From the NCBI RefSeq assembly GCF_030268965.1, contig NZ_BSSE01000044.1:1-35707 (forward strand): 35,707 bases of DNA, read 5' to 3'. Under the pieces are notes generated by a model. That model ran no database searches, was not told where the DNA came from, and saw nothing but the letters and a program-made list of their open reading frames with translations. Position numbers and translations under genes: made by a program. How positions within the stretch are numbered: the first letter of the stretch is position 1; each line of letters opens with the position of its first letter. This DNA comes from Microtetraspora sp. NBRC 16547. GTDB taxonomy: Bacteria > Actinomycetota > Actinomycetes > Streptosporangiales > Streptosporangiaceae. Shown here one piece after another: positions 8,479 to 17,101 of the stretch.

Positions 8479-9216
8479 TCATTCTGTGAAGTAGTCCGGG
8501 TGTTTGGCGCGCAGTGTCGGGCCGAGTTCGAGAGCGCGCCTGGCATGGCGGCTGATCAGGGAGCGGCCAGTGGACAGATCAGCGGCCTCCAGCGCGTCCA
8601 CGATCATTCTGTGCTCGTCGATCAGCTCGCGCACCGCGGCGGGATCGGGCAGGGTGAGCCGCCGAAGCCGATCCAACTGCAGCTTCATCCGTTGCACGGC
8701 CTGCCAGGCTCCCGGATAGCCGCTGAGCGTGAAGATCTCGCTGTGCAGCGCCTCGTCGGCCGTGAAGAAGGCGTCATAGTTTTCCGTGCGATAGCTGTGC
8801 TCCTGCCGTTCGAGCAGTTCGCGCAGCTCGGAGACGTCCGGCGCCGGGATCGCGCACGCCACCTCGAAGGCCGCGACCTCCAGGCTCTCGCGGACGAAAC
8901 GCGCCTCTTCCACATCACGCAGGCTTATCAACCCGACCCGCGTGCCTACCTGCGGTACGACCCGCACGAGTCCCGCGTCGACGAGCCGCGCGATGGCCTC
9001 GCGCACCGGCGTACGACTGACGTGCAGCCGTGCGGCGAGGTCCGTCTCGGACAGGGAGGCTCCAGGGGCGAGTCGCAGTTCGCGGATCGCGGAGACCAAC
9101 TCGTCGTAGACGCGATCGGACGTCCGTGCTGACGGACGGTCTCGGACGACCGGTACCAGCATCGGATCGCGCCCGACGGGTGCCGGCTCAGGGATGAGCG
9201 CTTGATGAGAACTCAC
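8479..9216 (-). CDS. GntR family transcriptional regulator, FadR/FCD subfamily
   Basis: 245 residues. The N-terminal winged helix-turn-helix runs from about residue 33 (SDRVYDELVSAIRELRLAPG) through LHVSRTPVREAIARL. The C-terminal all-helical FCD ligand domain shows the metal-ligand pattern of this group: Asp and His in ADEALHSEIF, His in DEHRMIVDAL and His in ISRHARRAL. Such regulators usually sense sugar acids or other carboxylates. It lies upstream of the SDR-FAH-UxuA operon on the same strand and divergent from the transporter side. Matching half-sites near 8388-8399 and 9243-9254 suggest it represses both the operon and its own/divergent promoter, with a sugar acid intermediate as inducer (inference). 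Confidence 0.93.
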   Translation of the reverse strand: MSSHQALIPEPAPVGRDPMLVPVVRDRPSARTSDRVYDELVSAIRELRLAPGASLSETDLAARLHVSRTPVREAIARLVDAGLVRVVPQVGTRVGLISLRDVEEARFVRESLEVAAFEVACAIPAPDVSELRELLERQEHSYRTENYDAFFTADEALHSEIFTLSGYPGAWQAVQRMKLQLDRLRRLTLPDPAAVRELIDEHRMIVDALEAADLSTGRSLISRHARRALELGPTLRAKHPDYFTE

Positions 9217-9242
9217 GAAAATGATCGTTGCATGCTTGGAGG

Positions 9243-9254
9243 CTTGTATGCAAG
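9243..9254. promoter_or_regulatory. Candidate GntR operator in the regulator / transporter divergent region
   Basis: CTTGTATGCAAG is a palindrome with 10 of 12 matching positions, close to the TTGTATACAA consensus of FadR-type regulators, and lies 27 nt upstream of the GntR start. A second TTGCATGC element sits at about 9229-9236, giving an extended site. It also precedes the remains of an ATPase gene at 9294. Confidence 0.55.
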
Positions 9255-9293
9255 TATCCGGGCACTAACCTGATCGTCGTAAAGGGGAACAAA

Positions 9294-9507
9294 GTGTCCG
9301 CCGACTCGCACGACTCGTCGGCGCCGGCCCCGAGTCCGCCCCCCGGGGCGCGGCGCCACCACGGTGCTGTGGACCGCGGGCATCTCCCAGCGTTTCGGTC
9401 GCCTCGCCGTCCTGAGCGATGTCTCCCTCAGAGCCGCTGCCAGGGAGGTAGTCGGCCCGTGCGGCAAGGTCGGCGCGCTCACCGTGATCATCTGTCCGAA
9501 TCCGTAG
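9294..9507 (+). pseudogene. Remnant of a ribose-type (CUT2) sugar ABC transporter ATPase, N-terminus only
   Basis: An intact-looking ribosome site (AAAGGGGAAC) precedes GTG 9294, then a frame change leads into the frame starting at 9364. This reads GISQRFGRLAVLSDVSLRA, the normal start of an RbsA/MglA-like ATPase (compare the family pattern GISKRFGGV.AL.DVSL). What follows corresponds to the Walker A region but is corrupted (VVGPCGKVGALT instead of a GxxGxGKST motif), and the frame stops at 9505. About 450 residues of the normal protein are missing. The current importer is of a different class (CUT1), so this is debris of an older transporter. Confidence 0.6.
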
Positions 9508-9510
9508 TAG

Positions 9511-9650
9511 GTCGCACAGCTCGCGATCGGGGACGCGCTGAAAGATCTCAACGGCGACAAGGGCATCCCGCAAGACCAGCCGTGCATGCCCCTGGTCCCC
9601 CCAAGGACGACCTGGATGACCGAGCAACATGCAACGCGCTGTACAAGTAG
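9511..9650 (+). pseudogene. Remnant of the C-terminus of a sugar ABC substrate-binding protein (RbsB-like)
   Basis: In one frame the DNA reads VAQLAIGDALKDLNGDKGIP, a typical last helix of periplasmic sugar-binding proteins; at about 9600 the frame shifts and continues as KDDLDDRATCNALYK with a stop at 9648-9650, resembling the family's usual ending. It follows directly on the ATPase debris, so ATPase start and binding-protein end are now fused by a deletion that would have removed the rest of both genes and any permease between them. The intact lipoprotein gene starts 17 nt later. Confidence 0.55.
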
Positions 9651-9666
9651 CAGTCGAGAGGAAGTC

Positions 9667-10959
9667 ATGCTCAACCGAAATGCGCGACTCACTGCGGCCG
9701 CAGTCATCGCCGCCACCGGCATCGCGCTGACGGGGTGCACCGGCAGCACGGAAGCGAGCACCAGCGGCCCGGTGAAAATCACCTTCTGGGGCTGGGCTTC
9801 GGGCTACGAGAAGTCCGTCGCGCTGTGGAACGAGTCTCACCCCGACATCCAGGTGAAGTACGAGGCCATCGCCAACGGCGGCGCGGGCGGCTACGACAAG
9901 ATGCTCACGGCCGCGAAGGCGGGCACGGCCCCGTGCCTGACGCAGATCGGCTACGAGACGTTCTCGAGCTTCCTCGCCGCCGGGATGCTGCAGGACGTCA
10001 GCCAGTACGTCAAACCGCAGCGGGCCGAATTCCCCGACTGGGTGTGGGGCAATGTCGGCATCGACGGTGCCGCCTACGGCGTGCCGGTCGACACCGCGCC
10101 GATGGGCATGTTCTACCGTTCCGACCTCTTCACCGCCGCGGGCATCGCGGTTCCGAAGACCTGGGAGGAGTTCAAGGCGGCCGCCGCCGCGGTGAAGACC
10201 GCCGACCCGAAGGCCCGCATCATGAACCTGCCCACCGACCCGTACCTCTACGCCGGCTTCGCCTGGCAGGGCGACGCTCCCTGGTTCGGAGTCAACGGCG
10301 ACGCCTGGACGGTCTCGCTCGACAGCGCCGCGGGCAGCACGGTCGCCGGCTACTGGCAGGACCTCTTCGACCAGGATCTCGTCACCTCCCATCCCGCCTT
10401 CGACGCGGCGCTCTACTCCGCGTGGAGCAACGGCAAGGTCTGGGCAGAGGTCGGTCCGGTCTGGTCGGCATCACTCATCCGCGACAACGCCGCCGGCTCC
10501 GCGGGCAAGTGGGCCGTCGCGGCCATGCCCCGGTGGGGCACCACAGACGCCGTCGGCAACTCGGGCGGATCCGCCACGGCCGTCATGAAGGACTGCGCGA
10601 ACCCGAAGGAGGCCACCGAGTTCGCCATGTGGATGTCGACCAACGACACGTCCGTGTCGAACCTGATCGAATCCGCGGCCATCCTTCCGGCTTCCACGTC
10701 CGGGCTCGCCAACGCGGCGCTCGACAAGCCGGAGAGCTACTACGGCGGCCAGGCCATCTACCAGCTGTTCCGTACGGAGTCGGCCAAGGTGAACTCGAGC
10801 TGGCGGTGGGGGCCGGTGATGTCCACCACGGCCGCGGCGCTCGGCGACGGTCTCGGCAAGGTGCACACCAAGAGCGCGACCTTCCAGGACGCCCTGGGCC
10901 GTGCCCAGACAGACACGGTGTCCGCGCTGACAACCCAAGGGTTCTCCGTCAGCAAGTAG
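9667..10959 (+). CDS. Sugar ABC transporter substrate-binding lipoprotein (CUT1 family)
   Basis: 430 residues. It has a lipoprotein signal peptide with lipobox LTGC, Cys24 being the acylated residue, so it is anchored outside the membrane. The mature part is a family-1 solute-binding protein, opening with VKITFWGWASGYEKSVALWNESHPDIQVKYE split over its first strands, with the family's YGVPVDTAPMGMFYRSDLF and PKTWEEF segments. ATG 9667 has AGAGGAAG just upstream; the longer frame from 9586 reads into the older transporter debris. Two permease genes follow. A stem-loop overlaps the stop codon. The substrate is probably an oligosaccharide cleaved by the GH42 enzyme (inference). Confidence 0.93.
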   Translation: MLNRNARLTAAAVIAATGIALTGCTGSTEASTSGPVKITFWGWASGYEKSVALWNESHPDIQVKYEAIANGGAGGYDKMLTAAKAGTAPCLTQIGYETFSSFLAAGMLQDVSQYVKPQRAEFPDWVWGNVGIDGAAYGVPVDTAPMGMFYRSDLFTAAGIAVPKTWEEFKAAAAAVKTADPKARIMNLPTDPYLYAGFAWQGDAPWFGVNGDAWTVSLDSAAGSTVAGYWQDLFDQDLVTSHPAFDAALYSAWSNGKVWAEVGPVWSASLIRDNAAGSAGKWAVAAMPRWGTTDAVGNSGGSATAVMKDCANPKEATEFAMWMSTNDTSVSNLIESAAILPASTSGLANAALDKPESYYGGQAIYQLFRTESAKVNSSWRWGPVMSTTAAALGDGLGKVHTKSATFQDALGRAQTDTVSALTTQGFSVSK

Positions 10960-10982
10960 CGCTTCTCGGGGGGGCGCGCTAC
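10956..10982 (+). other. Intercistronic stem-loop between binding-protein and permease genes
   Basis: GTAGCGC (10956-10962) and GCGCTAC (10976-10982) form a 7-bp stem with a 13-nt loop overlapping the lipoprotein stop codon. No U-tract follows. Such stems after the first gene of sugar importers can stabilise the upstream mRNA or attenuate read-through so that more binding protein than permease is made; this role is inferred. Confidence 0.45.
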
Positions 10983-11031
10983 GCGAGCCACGCGAATCCG
11001 CGTCCCCCGCTTCTTCGACAGGTAGGTGACC

Positions 11032-11937
11032 GTGTCCCATGTGACGATTCAGCGGCGGAGCCGACGTCGCGAGCTTCGGCGAGCCGCGCCGTTCGTTCTG
11101 CCGTTCCTTCTGCTCTTCGTCGTTGTCTACCTGGTGCCGACCGGGTACTCCGTGGTGGAGAGCTTCTTCTCGCTGAAACGCTCGGGCCTCGGCCTCGGCG
11201 GCGCCGAAACCGTCTTCGCGGGCTTCGGCAACTACGTGCGGGTGTTCCAGGATGGGGACTTCATCGCATCCTTGGGCCGGGTGACCTTCATCGGCGTCAT
11301 CCAGGTGCCCGTGATGCTCGGCATCGCGCTCATCCTCGCCCTTCTCATCGACTCGTCGGTGTCGACGGGGCGCAAGTTCTTCCGGGTCGCCTACTTCGTG
11401 CCCTACGGGCTGCCCGGCGTGATCGCGGCCCTGGTGTGGTCGTTCCTGTACGCGCCCACGCTGAGCCCCATCACCGGATTCTTCGCATCGATCGGCATCG
11501 ACGTCAGCTTCGTCACCGACGGCGCCCTGCCGTTCTCGATCGCGAACATCCTGACCTGGGCCTGGACCGGCTACAACACGATCCTGATTTTCGCGGCCCT
11601 GCAGGCCATCCCCGAGGAGACGATGGAGGCCGCCGCTCTCGACGGCTGCTCCGGCTGGAAGGCCGCGCTGCTCATCAAGGTCCCGCTGATCCGGCCGGCG
11701 CTGCTGCTCACTCTCGTCTTCTCCATCATCGGCACGTTCCAGCTCTACAACGAGCCGGTCACCATGAAGTCCGTGGCGCCGAATCTGCCGTCCACCTACA
11801 CGCCGATCATGGCCGCTCTCCGTTCACTCACGGCCAACGACTTCAACTACGCGGCCGCGCAGTCCGTGGTGCTCGGCGCCCTGATCTGCGTGCTGTCCGT
11901 ATTCGTCTTCCGCGCATCGGCCAGGAGAGTCGACTGA
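11032..11937 (+). CDS. Sugar ABC transporter permease (MalF-like, CUT1)
   Basis: An integral membrane subunit of 301 residues with about six hydrophobic segments: the first at residues 19-40 (FVLPFLLLFVVVYLVP), the last near the C-terminus. The EAA loop that docks the ATPase is EAAALDGCSGWKAALLIKVP. GTG 11032 is preferred over GTG 11026 because AGGTAGG sits about 6 nt before it and immediately against the other. It follows the lipoprotein by 72 nt and its TGA overlaps the ATG of the next permease (TGATG). No ATPase gene is present; in actinobacteria such importers usually borrow a shared MsiK-type ATPase encoded elsewhere. Confidence 0.92.
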   Translation: MSHVTIQRRSRRRELRRAAPFVLPFLLLFVVVYLVPTGYSVVESFFSLKRSGLGLGGAETVFAGFGNYVRVFQDGDFIASLGRVTFIGVIQVPVMLGIALILALLIDSSVSTGRKFFRVAYFVPYGLPGVIAALVWSFLYAPTLSPITGFFASIGIDVSFVTDGALPFSIANILTWAWTGYNTILIFAALQAIPEETMEAAALDGCSGWKAALLIKVPLIRPALLLTLVFSIIGTFQLYNEPVTMKSVAPNLPSTYTPIMAALRSLTANDFNYAAAQSVVLGALICVLSVFVFRASARRVD

Positions 11938-12857
11938 TGACCGCCGCACTGCAATCGCCCGCACAAACCGCACCCGTCGCCGCGGCGCCGCGCCCGCGGC
12001 GGCCCAAGGCGCATCCGCTCACGACGGTGAATCCCGCCTCGCGCCTCTTCGTGCTGGCCATCATGATCCTCTTCGCCATCTACTTCCTGCTCCCGGTGTG
12101 GTGGCTGGTCGTCTCCGCGACCAAGAGCAGCGGAGAGATCTTCTCGGGCAACGGCTTCTGGTTCGGCGAGAGCTTCGCCCTCGTGGAGAACATCCAGACC
12201 CTGTTCCAGGCCCAGGGCGGCATCTACTCGCGCTGGCTGCTCAACTCGCTGCTGTACGCGGTGGGCGGCGGCATCGTCTCCACGCTCCTGGCGTCCATGT
12301 GCGGGTACGCGCTCGCGAAGTTCCCGTTCCCGGGACGCGAGGCGGTCTTCGGCACCGTGCTCGCCGCGGTGCTCCTGCCCGCGCCCGTGCTCGCCGTCCC
12401 GCTCTACCTCGTGTTCAGCTTCACCGGAACCGTCAACACTTTCTGGGCCGTCTTCATCCCGAGCATCGTCAGCCCATTCGGCGTGTATCTGAGCCGGATC
12501 TACGCCGCATCGTCGATACCGGACGCCCTGCTCGAGGCCGGTCGGCTCGACGGCGCCGGCGAAATGCGCATCTTCGCGATGGGCGTGCGGCTCATGGCGC
12601 CCGCGATGGTCACGATCTTCCTGTTCCAGTTCGTCGCGATCTGGACGAACTTCCTGTTGCCCTCGCTCATGCTCGCCGACACCTCCCTCCAACCGGTGAC
12701 CGTGGGCCTCGTCGGCTGGCGCGAACTCCAGGGCTATCCCATCAGCTACACCACCGTCGTCACAGGCGCGTTCGTCTCCGTCGTGCCGGTCGTCGCCATG
12801 TTCCTGTCGTTGCAGTCGTTCTGGAGCAAGGGCCTCGCGACGGGAGCCGTCAAGTAG
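11937..12857 (+). CDS. Carbohydrate ABC transporter permease (MalG-like, CUT1)
   Basis: An integral membrane subunit of 306 residues. A proline/alanine-rich cytoplasmic head (residues 1-35) precedes the first membrane segment (LFVLAIMILFAIYFLLPVWW). The EAA loop is EAGRLDGAGEMRIFAMGVRL, and the C-terminus ends with the usual FWSKGLATGAVK, typical of MalG-like subunits. The start ATG overlaps the upstream stop codon by one base and AGGAGAG precedes it, so translation is coupled with the partner permease. Together with the lipoprotein and a foreign ATPase it would form the complete importer. Confidence 0.93.
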   Translation: MTAALQSPAQTAPVAAAPRPRRPKAHPLTTVNPASRLFVLAIMILFAIYFLLPVWWLVVSATKSSGEIFSGNGFWFGESFALVENIQTLFQAQGGIYSRWLLNSLLYAVGGGIVSTLLASMCGYALAKFPFPGREAVFGTVLAAVLLPAPVLAVPLYLVFSFTGTVNTFWAVFIPSIVSPFGVYLSRIYAASSIPDALLEAGRLDGAGEMRIFAMGVRLMAPAMVTIFLFQFVAIWTNFLLPSLMLADTSLQPVTVGLVGWRELQGYPISYTTVVTGAFVSVVPVVAMFLSLQSFWSKGLATGAVK

Positions 12858-12939
12858 CCCACCAGCACGCCAATTCATGAACATCCTGGACACTCGCCCG
12901 ACGACCAAGCGACTGAAGTGATCCCTATTGCCAGGCGCT

Positions 12940-13812
12940 CTAAGGCATGAACCCGGAGCGGCGGGCGACGATCACGGTCTCCATCCGGCGGTGCGTGCCG
13001 AGTTTGCGCATGATATTGCGCAGGTAGCTCTTGACCGTCTCGGGAAGGATGCCGAGGCGGCGCGCCGTCTCGGCGTTGCCGCACCCCACGGCGACCAGGG
13101 CCAGCACGTCCAGTTCCCGTGGCGACAGCGGATTCTCCCGGAGGGGTTCGCCGTTGGAGCGGGCCAGCCGGTCGCACACGTCCTGAAGGCGTAGGCGGAT
13201 GGCGGGGTCGGCGATCTCCTGCGCGATCGACCGCAGTTGGGCGTGCGCCTGGCGGACCTCCTCCCACTCTGGGGCGGTCGGCGCCTCGCGCGCCGCACTG
13301 GTGATCGCGGCCGTCTCCAGCTCGGCCATCCGGCGCTCGACCTCGCGCCGTACGGTCAGCTCGATGCTCATGCGAAGGGCGACCTGCGTCATGGCGTCCA
13401 GCACGCGGGTACTGAGCGACAGCGACTCGCGTGTCCCGCCGTACAGGACACCGCACACCGAGCCGTCCATCGTGACCGGCACGGCCGCGATCGCCCGCAG
13501 CCCCTCGGCCATCACCGGCTTGTCGTACTCGTGGCTGATCCGCAGGTCGGTGGCATAGTCGTCGACGCTGCCCGGGCGCGCAGTGACGAGCACCCGGCCG
13601 CCGAGTCCGTTGCCGGCGCCGATGACGAGGCCACGCAGGGCGCCGGTCAGGGTCCCGGTGAGCACCGTGAGCCGCACGTCCCGCCGCCCGGGCGACACCG
13701 CGCCGCCGAACGCGACGGGAAGTCCCGTCGCCCGGCGCATTCGCCCCAGGGCGGTGTGCAGTGCCTCGCGTTCGTGATCCGGATTGCCGACCGGTGCGCG
13801 TGCTACCGCCAT
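12940..13812 (-). CDS. GAF-domain LuxR-type transcriptional regulator
   Basis: 290 residues. The N-terminal two thirds look like a GAF sensor (residues 20-150, with [20 protein letters not shown] and [17 protein letters not shown]), a helical linker rich in Glu and Ala follows, and the C-terminal LuxR/NarL helix-turn-helix begins at [15 protein letters not shown] with [19 protein letters not shown]. There is no phosphoacceptor receiver domain, so it probably responds to a bound small molecule. It is divergent from the acyl-CoA synthetase at 13899, with 86 nt and a strong inverted repeat between them, and convergent with the sugar permease. Control of the synthetase is the simplest reading (inference). 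Confidence 0.88.
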   Translation of the reverse strand: MAVARAPVGNPDHEREALHTALGRMRRATGLPVAFGGAVSPGRRDVRLTVLTGTLTGALRGLVIGAGNGLGGRVLVTARPGSVDDYATDLRISHEYDKPVMAEGLRAIAAVPVTMDGSVCGVLYGGTRESLSLSTRVLDAMTQVALRMSIELTVRREVERRMAELETAAITSAAREAPTAPEWEEVRQAHAQLRSIAQEIADPAIRLRLQDVCDRLARSNGEPLRENPLSPRELDVLALVAVGCGNAETARRLGILPETVKSYLRNIMRKLGTHRRMETVIVARRSGFMP

Positions 13813-13844
13813 ATCACCGGAATGTAAAGGATTTGCCGACCGAA

Positions 13845-13870
13845 GCCACCCCCCGAACGGGGGTAGTGGC
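13845..13870. promoter_or_regulatory. Inverted repeat between the LuxR regulator and acyl-CoA synthetase genes
   Basis: Arms GCCAC-C-CCCC (13845-13854) and GGGGG-TA-GTGGC (13859-13870) face each other around a four-base centre. The symmetry is far beyond background and it sits in the only intergenic space between the divergent genes. It is a likely binding site of the GAF/LuxR protein. It could also fold as RNA, but it lacks a U-tract. Confidence 0.5.
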
Positions 13871-13898
13871 CCACCACATCGGCGCGGATGCTGCGTCC

Positions 13899-15536
13899 AT
13901 GGGTGATCTACCTCTCTCGTACTCCTCCGGCACCTCCGATGTCCCCCTGCTCGGGGAGACGATCGGGGAGAATCTCGAACGCACCGTCGCGCGCTTCGGT
14001 GATCGCGAGGCGCTGGTGGACATGGCGACCGGACGCCGCTGGACCTACGCCGAGCTCGACGCGGCGGTGAACGAGGTCGCGCTCGGCCTGCTGACCCGCG
14101 GCATCGCCAAGGGCGACCGGGTCGGCATCTGGGCGCCCAACTGCGCCGAATGGGTGCTCGTCCAGTACGCCACCGCGAAGATCGGCGCGATCCTCGTCAA
14201 CGTCAACCCCGCGTACCGCAGCCACGAACTCGCCTACGTGGTGAAACAGTCAGGCATGCGGCTGCTGGTCAGCGCGGTCGCGCACCGGACCAGCGACTAC
14301 CGGGCGATGCTCGCCGAGATCGGATTCCCCGACGTCGTGTTCATCGGCGAGCGCGGATGGGACGAGCTGATCGAGAGCGGCAGGCGCAGCGCCCCGGCCC
14401 TGCTGCGGGAGCGGGCGGCGACGCTGACCTTCGACGACCCGATCAACATCCAGTACACCTCGGGCACCACCGGCTTTCCCAAAGGCGCCACGCTGTCGCA
14501 CCACAACATCCTGAACAACGGCTACTTCGTGGCCGAGCTGGTCGGCTACACCGAGGCGGACCGGGTGTGCCTGCCGGTGCCGCTGTACCACTGCTTCGGG
14601 ATGGTCATGGGCAACCTGGGCGCGACCTCCCACGGCTCGTGCATCGTGCTCCCCGCGCCCGGCTTCGACCCCGAGCTCACGCTGCGCGCCGTCGAGCAGG
14701 AGCGGTGCACCTCCCTGTACGGCGTGCCCACCATGTTCATCGCCGAACTCGGCCTTCCGGACTTCACCGCCTTCGACCTGTCCAGCCTGCGTACCGGGAT
14801 CATGGCCGGCTCGCCCTGCCCGGTCGAGGTGATGAAGCGCGTCGTCACCGAGATGAACATGAGCGAGGTGGCGATCTGCTACGGCATGACGGAGACCTCC
14901 CCCGTGTCGACGATGACGCGCCGCGACGACGGGCTGGCCCGCCGTACCGAGACGGTCGGCCGCGCCATGCCGCACATCGAGGTCAAGGTCGTCGACCCCG
15001 CGTCGGGCCTGGCAGTACCCCGCGGCGAGGCCGGAGAGCTGTGCACCCGCGGGTACTCGGTCATGCTCGGGTATTGGGAGCAGCCGGACGCCACGGCCGA
15101 GGCGATCGACGCCGCCCGCTGGATGCACACCGGCGACCTGGCGATCATGGATGCCGAGGGGTACGTCAACATCGTCGGCCGGATCAAGGACATGGTGATC
15201 CGCGGCGGCGAGAACATCTACCCCCGTGAGATCGAGGAGTTCCTGTACACCCATCCCGACATCGCCGACGTCCAGGTGATCGGCGTGCCCGACGGGAAGT
15301 ACGGTGAGGAGCTCATGGCGTGGATCGTCATGCGGCCGGGAACCGAGCCGCTCACGAGCGCACAGATCAAGGAGTTCTGCGCGGGGCGTCTCACCCATTA
15401 CAAGATCCCGCGCTACATCCACGTGGTGGACACGTTCCCCATGACGGTCACAGGAAAGATCCGCAAGGTGGAGATGCGCGAACGCGCCGTCGACATCCTC
15501 GGCCTGCACGACGCGGCCCGCATCCGGAACGCCTGA
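13899..15536 (+). CDS. AMP-binding acyl-CoA synthetase (FadD-like fatty-acid--CoA ligase)
   Basis: 545 residues; activates a carboxylic acid to its CoA thioester through an acyl-adenylate. The AMP-binding P-loop [18 protein letters not shown] starts at residue 186, [11 protein letters not shown] gives the A5 motif, [10 protein letters not shown] the A7 motif, [16 protein letters not shown] the hinge and A8, and Lys520 (TVTGKIRK) is the catalytic lysine. ATG 13899 is chosen because relatives start with a similar [18 protein letters not shown]; its Shine-Dalgarno is weak, and a GTG at 13866 is the alternative. It is divergent from a GAF/LuxR regulator. The chain length of the substrate cannot be read; medium-chain or branched acids are plausible and would suit the nearby IcmF. 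Confidence 0.9.
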   Translation: MGDLPLSYSSGTSDVPLLGETIGENLERTVARFGDREALVDMATGRRWTYAELDAAVNEVALGLLTRGIAKGDRVGIWAPNCAEWVLVQYATAKIGAILVNVNPAYRSHELAYVVKQSGMRLLVSAVAHRTSDYRAMLAEIGFPDVVFIGERGWDELIESGRRSAPALLRERAATLTFDDPINIQYTSGTTGFPKGATLSHHNILNNGYFVAELVGYTEADRVCLPVPLYHCFGMVMGNLGATSHGSCIVLPAPGFDPELTLRAVEQERCTSLYGVPTMFIAELGLPDFTAFDLSSLRTGIMAGSPCPVEVMKRVVTEMNMSEVAICYGMTETSPVSTMTRRDDGLARRTETVGRAMPHIEVKVVDPASGLAVPRGEAGELCTRGYSVMLGYWEQPDATAEAIDAARWMHTGDLAIMDAEGYVNIVGRIKDMVIRGGENIYPREIEEFLYTHPDIADVQVIGVPDGKYGEELMAWIVMRPGTEPLTSAQIKEFCAGRLTHYKIPRYIHVVDTFPMTVTGKIRKVEMRERAVDILGLHDAARIRNA

Positions 15537-15690
15537 TCACACTGGTAACTCCCGTCGCGTCGGCGTCTTCGAGCCCATCCGTGTTTCCGCGGCACATCCC
15601 GGCGGCGCATCCTGGCAGAAGGGGGAAATCCGGGAGGAGCAGCGACGGGAGGCTCGCTCGGAGTCCACGAACGGATGGACGGTAGCGGCG

Positions 15691-16875
15691 ATGAGCGATG
15701 GACAGGGACCCGGCGGCGCGACCGGCGCGTCGCGCGCCGGCGAGCCCCGAGCACGGGCCTACCCCTCGACCGGCGTACTCGTGACCTGGCTCACGGGACT
15801 CACCGTGGTCATCATCGTGCTCGATATCGTCACGGGTGCCGGCGTACGGCTGGCGCCGGTGCTCGTCTTCCTTCCCGCCTTCCTCGCGGGTGTCGGCACG
15901 GTGCGGCAGACCCTGGTGGCGTCGGTGTGGGTGACCGTCGTCGTCATGACCTCCGCCGTCTATGTGGGCGGGAGTCTCTCCGACAACGTGATCGCGTCGG
16001 TCTTCACCGCGGGCTTCAGCGCGCTGAGCGTCATCGGCTGCCGGTACCGGATACACCGGGAGGAAGAGATCACCCGGCTGCGCTCCGCCGCCGCGGCCCT
16101 GCAGCGGCAACTGCTCCGCCCGCTCCCCCTGCGCACCGAACAGGTCGTGGTCGACGGCGTCTACCAGCCGATCGAGGAGGACAGCATGGTCGGCGGCGAC
16201 ATCTACGAGGTGGCGGCGTCGCCGTACGGCACCCGCGTGCTGATCGCCGACGTCCAGGGCAAGGGACTGCCCGCGATCGGCGCCGCCTTCGCCGTCCTCG
16301 GCGCCTTCCGAGAGGCGGCCCATCGGGAACACGCGCTCAGCGTGATCGTGGACTCGCTGGAAAGCGCGGTCACGCGGCACAACGACTTCGCGACGGAGAC
16401 GGGCGAGCCGGAGCGGTTCGTGACCGCCCTCGTCCTCGACATCGACGGCGGGAGCCTGGTGCGGGCCGTCAACTGCGGCCACATCCCCCCGTACCTGCTG
16501 TACGCGGGCTACGCGGGGCCGGTCGCCCTGCCGGGCACCGGGGTGCCTCTCGGGCTGGCGCGGCTCTCGCGGGATGCCCACGTCGTGGAGCGGTTCGCCT
16601 TCCCCCTTGGGGCGAGCCTCCTGCTGTGCACCGACGGTGTCACCGAGGCCCGGGACGGGGACGGCGCCTTCTATCCCCTCGCGGAACGGCTGCGCAAGTG
16701 GGGAAACCTCCCGCCGGAGCGGCTCGTCACGACGCTCCGGGCCGACCTGGCGCACTTCACCGGGGGCAATCCCCGGGACGACATCGCCGTACTGGTCCTG
16801 CGCCGCAGGTCCGCCCACCAGCCGGCCATCGGCGTCTCCGCGACGGGCGAGCTTTCGTCCGACGCTCTCTGGTGA
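15691..16875 (+). CDS. Membrane-anchored SpoIIE-type PP2C serine/threonine phosphatase
   Basis: 394 residues. The N-terminal 115 residues hold about four hydrophobic segments (VLVTWLTGLTVVIIVLDIV onward) ending in the cytoplasmic RYRIHREEEITRLRSAA helix. The PP2C catalytic domain follows: RQLLRPLP, the metal-binding GGDIYEV and IADVQGKGLPA, LCTDGVTEARD and DDIAVLVLRR. Members dephosphorylate anti-sigma-factor antagonists (RsbU/SpoIIE type) in actinobacterial stress signalling. There is no STAS or RsbW-like gene next to it, so its partner is elsewhere. The ATG 15691 has only a poor Shine-Dalgarno (GGACGGTAGCGG). It stands alone, 154 nt after the synthetase. Confidence 0.9.
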   Translation: MSDGQGPGGATGASRAGEPRARAYPSTGVLVTWLTGLTVVIIVLDIVTGAGVRLAPVLVFLPAFLAGVGTVRQTLVASVWVTVVVMTSAVYVGGSLSDNVIASVFTAGFSALSVIGCRYRIHREEEITRLRSAAAALQRQLLRPLPLRTEQVVVDGVYQPIEEDSMVGGDIYEVAASPYGTRVLIADVQGKGLPAIGAAFAVLGAFREAAHREHALSVIVDSLESAVTRHNDFATETGEPERFVTALVLDIDGGSLVRAVNCGHIPPYLLYAGYAGPVALPGTGVPLGLARLSRDAHVVERFAFPLGASLLLCTDGVTEARDGDGAFYPLAERLRKWGNLPPERLVTTLRADLAHFTGGNPRDDIAVLVLRRRSAHQPAIGVSATGELSSDALW

Positions 16876-17101
16876 TCGACGGCCGCCTGGAATCGATCGG
16901 CGGCCGGAGGATACGGCCCGTATGACTGGGTATGGGACACCCCAGCGTGCCGGCCGCCAGGCGGCCGCTGTACGGCCTGCGGCCTGACGCCGAGGCCGTT
17001 TCTGACATGGGCCGAAGACCACCGTGGCCAACCGCGTGTGTGGCCTTCCGCGTACTTCGTCGCCGGTCGAAGCACGCACGCCCGCGCACAGGAGGTGCCC
17101 G

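Noticed and set aside
9735-11936. Long upstream extension of the second permease frame
   Set aside because: The extension is low-complexity arginine/glycine text running under the lipoprotein and first permease; the permease begins at ATG 11937 with its own Shine-Dalgarno.
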